A DNA stretch of 64,000 nt from Campylobacteraceae bacterium (GTDB lineage: Bacteria; Campylobacterota; Campylobacteria; Campylobacterales; Arcobacteraceae). Position 1 is the first letter of the stretch. Each line of letters starts with the position of its first letter. This document shows, in pieces, positions 16,834-25,971 of the stretch. The position numbers and the translations under genes are program-made. The notes below the pieces were generated by a model. The model saw only the letters and a program-made list of their open reading frames with translations, was not told the DNA's origin and did not search any database. The DNA lies in assembly GCA_013373175.1 (NCBI GenBank), contig JABXII010000014.1, positions 62,001-126,000 on the forward strand, in the 5' to 3' direction.

Positions 16834-18160
16834 TGTGTTTTCTAATGTGAACATTATTAACCTCCCCGTTTGCTTTAACTTCCCAAGTTACAATTGCATT
16901 TCTGTGATAAACAGACTCAACACCAACTGCTGAAGTTTCTTGATCAATTGTTGGTTGTACATTACCTGTATCATCTACAGCTCTACTAGAAAGTAATAAA
17001 GGTTTACCTTCCCATTTCATAATATAAGAGAATCTAGTCCATGATTTTGGTAATACTAATCCTTTAAGATTAGCTTCCACCCAGTTGTCTCCACCATCAA
17101 AAGAGATGTCAACATGTTTGATTGTACCGTGTCCAGACCATGCAAGACCTTCAATTTCAATCATGTCACCTTTTTTAAGGTTTGTCCAAGGTTTTTCTGG
17201 ACAGGGAGATGTAATTACAGAGTTAACTTCATTTGGCCAGAAGAATCTGATTGCTTTACCATTCTTTTGAAGCATAGTATATTTAGAAGTTTCTTCTTTT
17301 GCATGCCATGGTTTGTCAGAGAACTCTAATCTTTTTAACCATTTAGTATTTAAGTTTCCTTCCCATCCTGGAACAAGAAGTCTTAAAGGATAGCCTTGTT
17401 CAGGTCTTAATGCTTCACCATTTTGAGCCCAAACTAACATAGCGTCATCTAATGCTTTTTCAACAGGAATTGTTCTTGGATTTCCAGCGTTATCACTACC
17501 TTCTGCTAACATCCATACTGCATCATCTTCAAGACCAATATCTTCAAGTACAGTTTTTAGCATTACTCCTGTCCATTCAGCAGAACTCATCATACCTTTC
17601 ATAAATTGAAGATTATTAAATTGTGGTCCTCTCCATCCAGTTGAACCATTTGCAGGACACTCGATGAAGTGAATTCTACTTTCACTTGGATATTTTTTTA
17701 ATTCATCTAAAGTTAAAACAACTTCTTTTTTAACTTTTCCATGAATCATAAGTCTAAACTTCTCAGGGTCAACATGAGCTGTACCACCGTGATTTCTAGT
17801 AAAGAATAGACCATTTGGAGTTATAATACCTTCTAATTCATGAATAGGACACATTGAAACAGAGGCATACATATCACCAGAAGATAAAAGGTCTGTAGTT
17901 CTTCTAATTACATTGTGTTCATAAGGTGAAGGTACTCCATATAAATTTTTAGTAACCATATCACCAAGTTTTGTTCCCCATTCAGCTTCATTTATAATAG
18001 CTGGATCATCAGCTTTAAGCTTAACAGGAGACAAAACATTCGCTGCAGCTATTGCACCAGCTGAATAAACTGCAGTTTTTCTAAAAAAATCTCTTCTACT
18101 TAATTTCTTTTCAGAAACTTGTTCAAGTGATTTTTCAGAACTTTTATTTGACTTCGTCAT
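16826..18160 (-). CDS. soxC: Molybdoprotein SoxC (sulfane dehydrogenase)
   Basis: About 445 residues. Belongs to the sulfite-oxidase family; with SoxD it oxidises the sulfane sulfur on SoxY by six electrons. A Tat signal is visible (LSRRDFFRKTA). The molybdenum-ligand cysteine is in FIECPANGSTGWRG, and the C-terminal Mo-co dimerisation domain follows (DISFDGGDNWVEA). AAGGAGG lies just before two adjacent ATG codons (18163 and 18160); the second has the better spacing. First gene of the sox operon, facing moeA across a 354-nt region. Confidence 0.94.
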   Translation of the reverse strand: MTKSNKSSEKSLEQVSEKKLSRRDFFRKTAVYSAGAIAAANVLSPVKLKADDPAIINEAEWGTKLGDMVTKNLYGVPSPYEHNVIRRTTDLLSSGDMYASVSMCPIHELEGIITPNGLFFTRNHGGTAHVDPEKFRLMIHGKVKKEVVLTLDELKKYPSESRIHFIECPANGSTGWRGPQFNNLQFMKGMMSSAEWTGVMLKTVLEDIGLEDDAVWMLAEGSDNAGNPRTIPVEKALDDAMLVWAQNGEALRPEQGYPLRLLVPGWEGNLNTKWLKRLEFSDKPWHAKEETSKYTMLQKNGKAIRFFWPNEVNSVITSPCPEKPWTNLKKGDMIEIEGLAWSGHGTIKHVDISFDGGDNWVEANLKGLVLPKSWTRFSYIMKWEGKPLLLSSRAVDDTGNVQPTIDQETSAVGVESVYHRNAIVTWEVKANGEVNNVHIRKHNA

Positions 18161-18514
18161 CATTCCTCCTTGAAAATTAGCTACACTACACATACATATA
18201 TTGGTTAACCTTATAAGTAATATTATTAATATTTATAATAAAAAGCTTATAAGTTAGTTAACTTTTTCTTATATGCAACATAACACCCAATTATATAAGT
18301 AAATGTTATATAACTATGAAATATTATTGCCATATTTTTGATGTAAGTCAATTATTTTTTTTAAAACTTTTGTATTTTATGTGATTTCGTAACATCTTTG
18401 TTAAAATTGCTACTCTGTTGCTATAAAAACCCTACAAAATTACTCAATTATTAATAAAAGTTACTTTTTTATTTAGGATATGATACTATTCTGTTTTAAA
18501 AAATGGAGATAAAT
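18161..18514. promoter_or_regulatory. Divergent sox/moeA control region with mirrored motifs
   Basis: This 354-nt stretch holds no supported gene. Two palindromic words occur twice in mirror order: GTTAAC-CTTATAAG at 18204-18217 and CTTATAAG-TTA-GTTAAC at 18246-18262. The CTTATAAG centres are 36 bp apart, about three and a half helical turns. A -10-like TATGAT at 18479-18484 serves moeA. The mirrored pair lies near the sox side and is a good candidate for a regulator of sox transcription; the regulator is not in the window. Confidence 0.5.
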
Positions 18515-19735
18515 ATGAGAAATTTTATTAATTATGATGAGTCTTTAAGCATCTTATCTAGTATAGATTTTAAAGGCAGAACTAAGGAAAAGCTTTTTTT
18601 AACTAATTCTATCGGTAGAACCCTTGCTTGCGACATTATAGCGAATGAGCATTCACCAAAATACAAAACTTCAGGAATGGATGGTTATGCAATTATTGCC
18701 GATGACCAAAATTTGAAAAAACTAAAAATTATAGATAAAAATCCTGCTGGTGAAGTAGTTGAATCTTCTGTTACATCAGGAGTATGTATTAAAACATTTA
18801 CTGGTTCACTTATGCCAGAGGGTAGTGACACTTTAATACCAATTGAAAATGTAACTGTTGAAGGTGATGAAATTATTATTAATAAAGAAGTTCCTTTTAA
18901 ATTTGCAGTAAGAGATATTGGTGAAAACTATAAAAAAGATGAAGTTCTTATTAAAAAAGGAACTAAAATTGGTTTTGCAGAAGTTGGAGTATTAGCATCA
19001 TTAAATATATCACAAGTTGAAGTATATGCTAAACCTATTGTTGCAATTGCAAGTACAGGTAGTGAAATACTTGATTTAGGAGAAGAACAAACTAATGATT
19101 CACAAATAAGAAGTTCAAATCACCTAACAATTGAAGCACTTACAAAAACAGCTGGTGCACAAGCTATTCAAATGGGTATTGTAAAAGATGACATTGATTC
19201 TATTACAGAAGTACTATCATCAGCTTTAGATAAAGCTGATATTGTAGTTACAACTGGTGGGGTATCTGTTGGGGATTATGATTTTGTTCAAGATGTAGTA
19301 AAAGAGAAGTTAGGAGCAGAAGTTTTATTCCATGGTGTTAAAATCAAACCTGGTATGCATATGCTTGTTGCAAAGAAAGATAATAAACTAATTATCTCTC
19401 TTCCTGGTTTTGCTTACTCTTCTACTGTGTGTGCGATTTTATATCTTTTACCTATGATATATAAATTTGAGAACTCACAAAAGAAGCTTCCTATTGTAAA
19501 AGCAGAGATAACTCAAGACTTTCCACATAAAATGCCAAAAACTATATTTACAGCTTGTAATGTGTTTTATGAAGATGGGAAATATAAAATTGACTTCTCT
19601 GGCAAAAAACAAGGTACAAGTGCAATCTTAACAAATATGTTAGAGTCACCTGCTCTTTTAATCCAAAAAGAAGATGGTAAAGATTTAAAACAAGGTGACA
19701 CTGTAGATATATTATTATTAAATGAGTTAAATTAA
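18515..19735 (+). CDS. moeA: Molybdopterin molybdenumtransferase MoeA
   Basis: About 406 residues from the ATG at 18515, chosen because GGAG lies 6 nt before it; an upstream ATG at 18503 is inside that Shine-Dalgarno. MoeA inserts molybdate into adenylated molybdopterin in the cytoplasm. Recognisable parts are TSGMDGYAI, the IPIENV loop, the MoCF-binding block STGSEILDLG and TTGGVSVGDYDF, and a C-terminal beta domain. It diverges from soxC, whose product needs the molybdenum cofactor, so the pairing makes functional sense. Confidence 0.93.
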   Translation: MRNFINYDESLSILSSIDFKGRTKEKLFLTNSIGRTLACDIIANEHSPKYKTSGMDGYAIIADDQNLKKLKIIDKNPAGEVVESSVTSGVCIKTFTGSLMPEGSDTLIPIENVTVEGDEIIINKEVPFKFAVRDIGENYKKDEVLIKKGTKIGFAEVGVLASLNISQVEVYAKPIVAIASTGSEILDLGEEQTNDSQIRSSNHLTIEALTKTAGAQAIQMGIVKDDIDSITEVLSSALDKADIVVTTGGVSVGDYDFVQDVVKEKLGAEVLFHGVKIKPGMHMLVAKKDNKLIISLPGFAYSSTVCAILYLLPMIYKFENSQKKLPIVKAEITQDFPHKMPKTIFTACNVFYEDGKYKIDFSGKKQGTSAILTNMLESPALLIQKEDGKDLKQGDTVDILLLNELN

Positions 19736-20653
19736 ATGTTAAGCACACAACGGGTTTATATTTTATTAGCATTATGTGTGCTTTTTTGGTCTGGTAACTT
19801 TATTGTAGGAAGATATGTAAATGAATCTATAGAAGCTATTGAGCTGTCATTTTTTAGATGGTTGTTTACATTAGTCTTTCTACTGCCAGCTTTATTCTTT
19901 ATAGATATAAAAAGAATTAAACGAGTAATAAAAGAAAATTTCAAAATACTTATAGTTCTTTCTTTTTTAGGTATTACTTTATTTAATACTATTGTTTATT
20001 TTGCATTAAATACTACAACAGCTACAAATGCACTTTTAATAAACTCTATTACACCTATTATAATACTTATCTTGTCTTACTTTATTTTAAAAGCAAAGAT
20101 TACAAAACTTCAAACAAGCGGAATTATTCTTTCTACAGTTGGAGTTGTCTTTTTAGTACTAAAAGGTGATTTTACAAACCTTTTATCAATAGTTATTCAA
20201 GAAGGTGATTTATTGATTTTAATTAGTTCATTAACTTGGGCTACTTATTCTGTACTTTTAAAATTTAGACCAAAAGAGTTAACACATTTAGAACTTTTTG
20301 TTACCTTAGTATTTTTAGGATTTATCCTGTTACTTCCTATTTATTTATTGCAAGGGTATGGAATACAAAGAGAGATTGCATTAGTAGAAGATCAATGGTA
20401 TGTTTTAATATATGTATCACTATTTCCATCTGTATTATCTTTTTATTTTTGGAATACAGGGGTTGAAGTTATAGGAGCATCAAAGGCAGGACAGTTTGCA
20501 CACCTAATGCCAATATTTGGTTCTATCTTAGCTTTTATTTTCTTAGGTGAGAAACTACATACATATCATATAGCAGGTGCAGTAATGATTGCTATTGGTA
20601 TATACTTGAGTCTATTTTTAAAAACAAATAGGATTACGCCAGTAAATGAATAA
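19736..20653 (+). CDS. EamA/DMT-family transporter (first of a pair)
   Basis: 305 residues with about ten membrane helices, two EamA domains. FWSGNFIVGRY and SFFRWLF near the start, and the WNTGVEVIGASKAGQFAHLMPIF... region in the second half, are typical of the family (RhaT/YdcZ-like drug/metabolite exporters). The ATG follows the moeA stop directly (no gap), so it is co-transcribed with moeA. It overlaps the next EamA gene by 8 nt. Substrate unknown. Confidence 0.82.
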   Translation: MLSTQRVYILLALCVLFWSGNFIVGRYVNESIEAIELSFFRWLFTLVFLLPALFFIDIKRIKRVIKENFKILIVLSFLGITLFNTIVYFALNTTTATNALLINSITPIIILILSYFILKAKITKLQTSGIILSTVGVVFLVLKGDFTNLLSIVIQEGDLLILISSLTWATYSVLLKFRPKELTHLELFVTLVFLGFILLLPIYLLQGYGIQREIALVEDQWYVLIYVSLFPSVLSFYFWNTGVEVIGASKAGQFAHLMPIFGSILAFIFLGEKLHTYHIAGAVMIAIGIYLSLFLKTNRITPVNE

Positions 20654-21533
20654 AAACTTATTTTATGTATTAATACTTTTATCCATGATATTATGGGGAG
20701 CATCGTGGATAAATACGAAAGTTTTAACGCTTTATGTAAATCAATATGAAATTGTATTTTTAAGAGTATTTTTTTCTGGAATATTTATGCTTCCCCTACT
20801 TTTATTTCTAAAAGTAAATTTTAGAATTGATTTTAAGACTATAATCTTAGTTCTTTTAGCCTCTGCTGTAATGATATTTTATTCTATTTCTTTATTTTTT
20901 GGAGTAAGTTATGGAACAGCAGGATTAGGTGGAGCTCTTGTAACAACACTTATTCCTATAAATACTTTTGTAATATTAGCATTGCTTCATAGAAAAACTA
21001 TCTCTTTAAAACACTCTTTTGCTCTTATCTTAGGAGCCTTTGGTGTTTTAACTATGCTTGATATCTGGTATTTTGATTTAGGACAAGTTTTTTCAAAACA
21101 TAATATATATTTTTTAATAGCTTCAATTCTTTGGCCGATACTTACAATAATAACAGCAAGAGCTTCAAATACAACACCACTGATATTTAACTTCTATATA
21201 TATGTATGTTGTAGTTTTATCAGTGCTTTTGCTATTGATTTTGAACATATTAGTAGAGTTGCCAATTATGATTATATTTTTTGGATAAATATCTTATGTC
21301 TTACTGCTTTAAGTAGTGCTTTTGCTACAACTACTTATTTTATTGGTTCTGAAAAACTAGGAGTAAACAAAGTAAGCTCTTTTGTATTTTTAGTTCCAAG
21401 TTCAGCTTTAGTATTAAGTGCTATTTTCTTAGATGAAAAAATAGATTTTAATACCTTACTTGGAACTGTTTGTGCAGTAGTAGCTATTTATATATTAAAT
21501 GATATAAAAATCAGAAGATTATTCATCCAATAA
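20646..21533 (+). CDS. EamA/DMT-family transporter (second of a pair)
   Basis: 295 residues, about ten hydrophobic helices, two EamA halves. Its first half shows WGASWINTKV and FLRVFFSG, and its second half VNKVSSFVFLVPSSALVLSA. The start overlaps the preceding EamA gene, so the two may form a heteromer, as some DMT pairs do (inference). The 3' end overlaps the rmuC 3' end by 15 nt in convergent orientation. Confidence 0.82.
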   Translation: MNKNLFYVLILLSMILWGASWINTKVLTLYVNQYEIVFLRVFFSGIFMLPLLLFLKVNFRIDFKTIILVLLASAVMIFYSISLFFGVSYGTAGLGGALVTTLIPINTFVILALLHRKTISLKHSFALILGAFGVLTMLDIWYFDLGQVFSKHNIYFLIASILWPILTIITARASNTTPLIFNFYIYVCCSFISAFAIDFEHISRVANYDYIFWINILCLTALSSAFATTTYFIGSEKLGVNKVSSFVFLVPSSALVLSAIFLDEKIDFNTLLGTVCAVVAIYILNDIKIRRLFIQ

Positions 21534-22715
21534 TTTTTGGGTGTCTATCTTCTTTTTAGCTTTTACACCAAGCTCTATAAACTCTTCACTACGTCGTAGA
21601 AGATTTCCTTTTCCTAAACTTAGTTTTTTTATTGCTTCATCATATGACTTTTGAGTTCTACCTAAGTGCGTACCAATATTTTCAATATCAGTTACAAAAC
21701 TTGCAAACTTGTCATAAAGGTCTGCTGCTTTTTTAGAGATTAAAAGAGCATTTTCATTTTGATGTTCATATCTCCAAATATTTTCTATAGTTCTAAGTGT
21801 TGCAAATAAAGTTGAAGGAGACACAAGCATAATATTGTTTTCAAATGCTGTTTTAAATAGATTGTTATCCTTTGAAGCTGCAAGCATAAATGCTCCTTCA
21901 ATTGGAATAAATAGAATAACAAAGTCTAAAGTCTTAACATCTTCTATATTTTCATAACTTTTTGCACCAAGACCTTTAATATGTGCATAAAGTGATTTTA
22001 TAAGTCCTTTGATTGCTTCTTCTCTTTGTTCATCAGTTTGGGCTTCTGTATAGTTTACATATGAAGTTAATGAAACTTTTGAATCTATAACAATATCTTT
22101 GTTTTGAGGAAGATGAACAATAACATCAGGTCTTAATCTTTTCCCATTTTCATCAGTATAAGAACCTTGTGTTGAGTACTCTATTCCCTCTCTAAGTCCA
22201 GTTTGTTCTAATATCTTTGAAAGAATAAGTTCTCCCCAATCACCTTGAGTCTTGTTTTCACCTTTTAGCGCTTTTGTAAGATTTAAAGCATCTTGTGAGA
22301 TTTGATTATTTAGTTCTTTTAGATTTTTGATTTCAGAAAGTAAGCTTACTCTTTGTTTGGTCTCTTCATTGTATATGTCATCAACTCTTTTTCCAAAACT
22401 ATTTAACTGCTCTTTAAAAGGAGTTAAAAGTTGGTTTAAGTTGTTTGAAGATTTTTTATTATTCTCTTCAAAAAGTCTATTTGCTAAGTTTTCAAACTCT
22501 ACTTTTAGTTTTTGCTCAGAAGATTGAAGAAACTCTAGTTTCTCTTTTAAAGCCTGTTCTTTTATTTGATGTTCTCTTATTAAAGAGTTTTTTTGATACT
22601 CAAACTCTTTTGTAGAAAGGTCTATTTTTTGCTTCAAAATAAACCAAACTACCAAAGAAAAAACTATTCCTCCAAGTAAAAAACAAAGAGCAGAGATTAA
22701 GATTAAGTTTTCCAT
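21519..22715 (-). CDS. rmuC: DNA recombination protein RmuC
   Basis: 398 residues. An N-terminal membrane helix (about 4-26) is followed by a coiled-coil of roughly 130 residues and then the RmuC domain: QGDWGELILSKILEQTGL, RPDVIVHLPQNKDIVIDSKVS and the conserved VSPSTLFATLRTI block. The fold belongs to the PD-(D/E)XK group, and the D and DSK residues are visible. RmuC limits inversions between short repeats in E. coli. It starts 1 nt after the M48 protease stop, so both are in one transcript. Confidence 0.9.
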   Translation of the reverse strand: MENLILISALCFLLGGIVFSLVVWFILKQKIDLSTKEFEYQKNSLIREHQIKEQALKEKLEFLQSSEQKLKVEFENLANRLFEENNKKSSNNLNQLLTPFKEQLNSFGKRVDDIYNEETKQRVSLLSEIKNLKELNNQISQDALNLTKALKGENKTQGDWGELILSKILEQTGLREGIEYSTQGSYTDENGKRLRPDVIVHLPQNKDIVIDSKVSLTSYVNYTEAQTDEQREEAIKGLIKSLYAHIKGLGAKSYENIEDVKTLDFVILFIPIEGAFMLAASKDNNLFKTAFENNIMLVSPSTLFATLRTIENIWRYEHQNENALLISKKAADLYDKFASFVTDIENIGTHLGRTQKSYDEAIKKLSLGKGNLLRRSEEFIELGVKAKKKIDTQKLLDE

Positions 22716-22716
22716 A

Positions 22717-23961
22717 CTACTTATTAAATATGCTATCTTTTAAAGCTTCTTCTGTATTTTCATTTACATCATAACCTAACTCTTTAAATCTTTCCACTAA
22801 TGGTGGATGAGAATAGTAAAAGAAGATATATAAAGGATGAGAAAGAGGAAATGATTTGTTCTCATTTGCTAATTTTAATAAAGCAGTTACTAAATCTTGT
22901 TTACTTTGTAAATTTGAACCAAACTCATCTGCCGCATACTCATTGTGTCTGCTGATTAAAGAGATTAAAGGCATTAAGAAAAATGATAAAATAGGAGAAA
23001 AAATTAAAAACAGAGCAATAATTGCATATGGCTCATTGTTAAGAGATAACCCTAAAAAAATATCATCACTTAAGTTTCCAAAGATAGCAAAGAATACAAA
23101 CATAACAACACCTATGATTCCTATATTCTTTAAGATATCACCATTTTTAAAATGTCCTAATTCGTGTCCTAAAACAGCTAATAGTTCATTGTGACTTAGT
23201 TTTTCAACTAAAGTATCAAATAGTACAACTCTTTTTGTGCTTCCTAAACCACCGAAATATGCATTTAGTCTGTTGTCTCTTTTACTTGCATCTACTGAAA
23301 ACACACCTGAGCTTTTGAAACCAACTTGGTCTAAAAGATTTTCAATCTTAGCTTCTAATTCTTTGTCTTTTAAAGACTCAAACTTATCAAACATCTTATC
23401 TCTGATAACTGGATAAAGCATGTTTATAAGAATAATAACTGCAAAAATAAATGCAAATCCCCAAATCCACCAAGTATCAAAACTATTTATAATCCAAGAA
23501 ATAGCTGCAATAACAGCTGAACCAAATACTAAAAATAGTATTCCAGTTTTGATTGTATCTTTTATAAATAGTGCTGGTGTCATGTTTGAGAAACCATACT
23601 TTTTATCTAATTTAAAAGTTGAATATAAATCAAAAGGTAAACCTAAAGCCCAATTGATAATGATAAATAAATCAACAAAAATGATTGCTTTTAACCAATA
23701 AGAATCTGTAGTAATAAGTGAATCTAAAGTAGAAAGACCAAAGCCAATCCAAAAAATAAATAAAATAAAACTATAAAAAGAAGAAACAATAGCTACCTTC
23801 TCTTTTTCTATTAAATAATCTGCAGCCTCAACGTACTTTGAGTTCTCTAAAATAATTGGTTCTAATGATTTGGCTTTCTTTACATACCCTATTTGCATAA
23901 ATGAAGTATAAATTGTAAAGAAGAAGTATAGACAATAACCTATAACAAAAATCTCTAACAC
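22717..23961 (-). CDS. M48-family (Ste24-like) membrane zinc protease
   Basis: 414 residues with several membrane helices, a CAAX-protease-1 type N-terminal domain, and the zinc motif HELGH in LAVLGHELGHFKNGD. A second glutamate ligand sits in NEYAADEFG. The size and order match Ste24/HtpX-like endopeptidases that act in membrane quality control. The start is GTG at 23961, preceded by AAAGGA. It is upstream of rmuC with 1 nt between them. I cannot tell which substrate it cleaves. Confidence 0.87.
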   Translation of the reverse strand: MLEIFVIGYCLYFFFTIYTSFMQIGYVKKAKSLEPIILENSKYVEAADYLIEKEKVAIVSSFYSFILFIFWIGFGLSTLDSLITTDSYWLKAIIFVDLFIIINWALGLPFDLYSTFKLDKKYGFSNMTPALFIKDTIKTGILFLVFGSAVIAAISWIINSFDTWWIWGFAFIFAVIILINMLYPVIRDKMFDKFESLKDKELEAKIENLLDQVGFKSSGVFSVDASKRDNRLNAYFGGLGSTKRVVLFDTLVEKLSHNELLAVLGHELGHFKNGDILKNIGIIGVVMFVFFAIFGNLSDDIFLGLSLNNEPYAIIALFLIFSPILSFFLMPLISLISRHNEYAADEFGSNLQSKQDLVTALLKLANENKSFPLSHPLYIFFYYSHPPLVERFKELGYDVNENTEEALKDSIFNK

Positions 23962-24049
23962 TAAAATATCCTTTATAAGTAAAATTTATTTTTAAAGGAG
24001 ATATTTTATCCTTTTTGTGCTTGAGATTTATTAAGAAAAAGTTTTAGGA

Positions 24050-24421
24050 CTATTTAAACTCGCTGAAAAGCTCTAAAGTCTCTTTTGGTATTTTTGCTGG
24101 TTTGTAGTTTTTTAGATATGCAAGTTTTATTTTAGCAGTAAATAAAAGCTCCTCACCTCTAAATATTTCATGGAAAATTTCTAAAGAAGCACTCTTTTGA
24201 GAAACTACCTTTGATGTTACGTCTAACTCGTCTGCAAAAGTTGCTGACTTGATATAGTCTGCTTCAACTTTTTTTACGACAAAGAACTCATCGCCATTGT
24301 GTGGAGATAAACCTCTTTCAAAAAAAATATTACTTCTTGCTCTTTCGCAAAACTTTAAATAGTTTGCATAGTAAACTACACCACCTATGTCTGTGTCTTC
24401 ATAATAGACTCTTATTTTCAC
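24050..24421 (-). CDS. ybgC: YbgC-type acyl-CoA thioesterase
   Basis: 123 residues, a single hot-dog domain. The 4HBT signature YYEDTDIGGVVYYANYLKF is at about 5-23, with the catalytic Asp in EDTD. YbgC proteins hydrolyse short-chain acyl-CoA or acyl-ACP thioesters and often belong to the Tol-Pal operon, but no tol genes are visible here. The start is GTG with GGGAG upstream. The integrase remnant lies 40 nt upstream, so ybgC marks the left edge of the accessory island. Confidence 0.88.
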   Translation of the reverse strand: MKIRVYYEDTDIGGVVYYANYLKFCERARSNIFFERGLSPHNGDEFFVVKKVEADYIKSATFADELDVTSKVVSQKSASLEIFHEIFRGEELLFTAKIKLAYLKNYKPAKIPKETLELFSEFK

Positions 24422-24461
24422 CCTCTAACTCCCTATTTATAACACTTTCTAACCAATAAAA

Positions 24462-24722
24462 TTAAATAATGCCTATAATCGTGCCTATTTTATTTAATTT
24501 TGTAAACCTTGTATCATCATCTTCTTTTATATACTTTGCATAAATTTGTAATGTAATTGATAGGTCTTTATGTCCTAAGATTTTTGATACCCAAAGTATA
24601 TCTATACCATTTTGAATATTTGAAATCATATGACTTGCAAAAGTATGCCTAAGATTATATAAAGTTCTTTCTTTGATACCAGTTTTATTTAATAAAGAGT
24701 TCAAATACCTATTAATTAAACC
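24462..24722 (-). pseudogene. Tyrosine recombinase/integrase, C-terminal remnant
   Basis: The open frame of about 80-86 residues matches only the C-terminal catalytic part of a phage-type integrase. LYNLRHTFASHM holds the RH of box II, ILGHKDLSITLQIYAKY holds the second His and the nucleophilic Tyr. The frame continues a few residues upstream of the first possible start (INRYLNSLLNK) and is cut by TGA near 24723. The N-terminal domain and first catalytic Arg are missing, so the enzyme cannot be active. It is probably a scar of the event that brought in the genes at 24829-28392. Confidence 0.78.
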
Positions 24723-24794
24723 TCAATAAATATAAAAATGATAAAATAACCTACAAAATGCATATTAAAAAGAATAAAATTAGTAAACTACTAT

Positions 24795-24800
24795 TATAAT
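24795..24800 (+). promoter_or_regulatory. -10 box of the ParB-like gene
   Basis: TATAAT 29 nt before the start codon of the island's first rightward gene. AAGGA follows. No clear -35 box. It indicates that the island genes have their own promoter. Confidence 0.5.
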
Positions 24801-24828
24801 TCAGATTAAGAATTAAAAGGATGTTTAA

Positions 24829-25971
24829 ATGGCATATAAATATGAGAAAAAAGATTTTAATAATCTTATTCATGATACATACAATCCAAGATTACCAGAA
24901 TCTCTTCATAATGCAAATGAAGAAGAAGTATATAAATATATGTTACTTGAAGCTGATGTATTATCTTTAGTAGAAGCAATAGGTAAAAATGGTTTTTTTC
25001 CAGGAGAACCAATAATAATTGTAAAAGATGAACCTTCTGATAAATTTAAAGTTGTTGAAGGGAATAGAAGACTATCAGCTGTTAAACTTATAAATAATCC
25101 TAATTTAGCTCCAGTATTAATTGATAGAGTAAAAGAAGCAGTTGAATCAATATCGGATGAAATTAAAAATAACTTAAAAGAAATACCTTGTCTTATTGCC
25201 GATAGTGAAGAAGACATAGAAAAAGTTGATAAGTTTTTAGGTTTTAGACATATCACGGGAACTAAAAATTGGAAATCGCTTGAAAGAGCTAGATATTTAA
25301 ATAAAATGTATTCTAAGGTAAAGAAAGAAAAACCTGATTTTACAGATATAGAGCTTTATAAGGAAGTTGCAAAACTTATAGGAAGTAAAAGTGATTATGT
25401 AAAAAGAATATTAATAGGTTTTGAAATTTATAAAAGAATTGAGGATAAAAAATTTTTCAAAATTAATAATGGAAATTTAAATGATCAAAATTTCCACTTT
25501 GTTAATTTAGCCGACTCTCTAAATAGAAAAAATATCTTTGAATACTTAGGTGTTGATTTTAAAAAAGAAGACCCTATTGAAGACCTAAATTTAGAGAATC
25601 TTGAATTATGGACTAGATGGATTTTTGAAAAAACAAATGGTACAAATACAAGGATTAAAGGCTCTAGTTCTGACTTAGGTAAACTAGATAAAGTATTAGC
25701 TTGTAGTTCTTCAAGAGATGAGTTTATACTAAGAGAAAGAACTTTAGATGAAGCATTAGTGTTTGCTCAAGATAATGACATTTTATTTGATTCATTGATA
25801 AAAAAAGCAATTTCAAATTTAGAAAATGCAGAAAAACCACTCCATTCTATAAAAGAGTTCAACTTTGAGTTAGAGAATAACCTTTCTACTATTTTATCTA
25901 TTTGTAAAAATTTAAATAGAATTAATAATTCAAAAAAACAAGAAGAAGATGATGAGTTTAAACTTTCATAG
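24829..25971 (+). CDS. ParB/Srx-domain protein of the accessory island
   Basis: 380 residues. The N-terminal domain (about 1-130) resembles ParB N-terminal/sulfiredoxin-fold proteins: YNPRLPES, DVLSLVEAIGKNGFFPGEPIIIV, and the ParB box EGNRRLSA at 77-84, where phosphate binding occurs in the family. Helical DNA-binding-like segments follow (ELYKEVAKLIGSKSDYVKRIL). The C-terminal half is unassigned. It overlaps the next gene by 23 nt, so the two are translated together. Pairs of a ParB-like and a PAPS-reductase-like protein are known elsewhere (IbrB/IbrA of E. coli); here the partner lies convergent at 26926-28392. Function unknown. Confidence 0.78.
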   Translation: MAYKYEKKDFNNLIHDTYNPRLPESLHNANEEEVYKYMLLEADVLSLVEAIGKNGFFPGEPIIIVKDEPSDKFKVVEGNRRLSAVKLINNPNLAPVLIDRVKEAVESISDEIKNNLKEIPCLIADSEEDIEKVDKFLGFRHITGTKNWKSLERARYLNKMYSKVKKEKPDFTDIELYKEVAKLIGSKSDYVKRILIGFEIYKRIEDKKFFKINNGNLNDQNFHFVNLADSLNRKNIFEYLGVDFKKEDPIEDLNLENLELWTRWIFEKTNGTNTRIKGSSSDLGKLDKVLACSSSRDEFILRERTLDEALVFAQDNDILFDSLIKKAISNLENAEKPLHSIKEFNFELENNLSTILSICKNLNRINNSKKQEEDDEFKLS

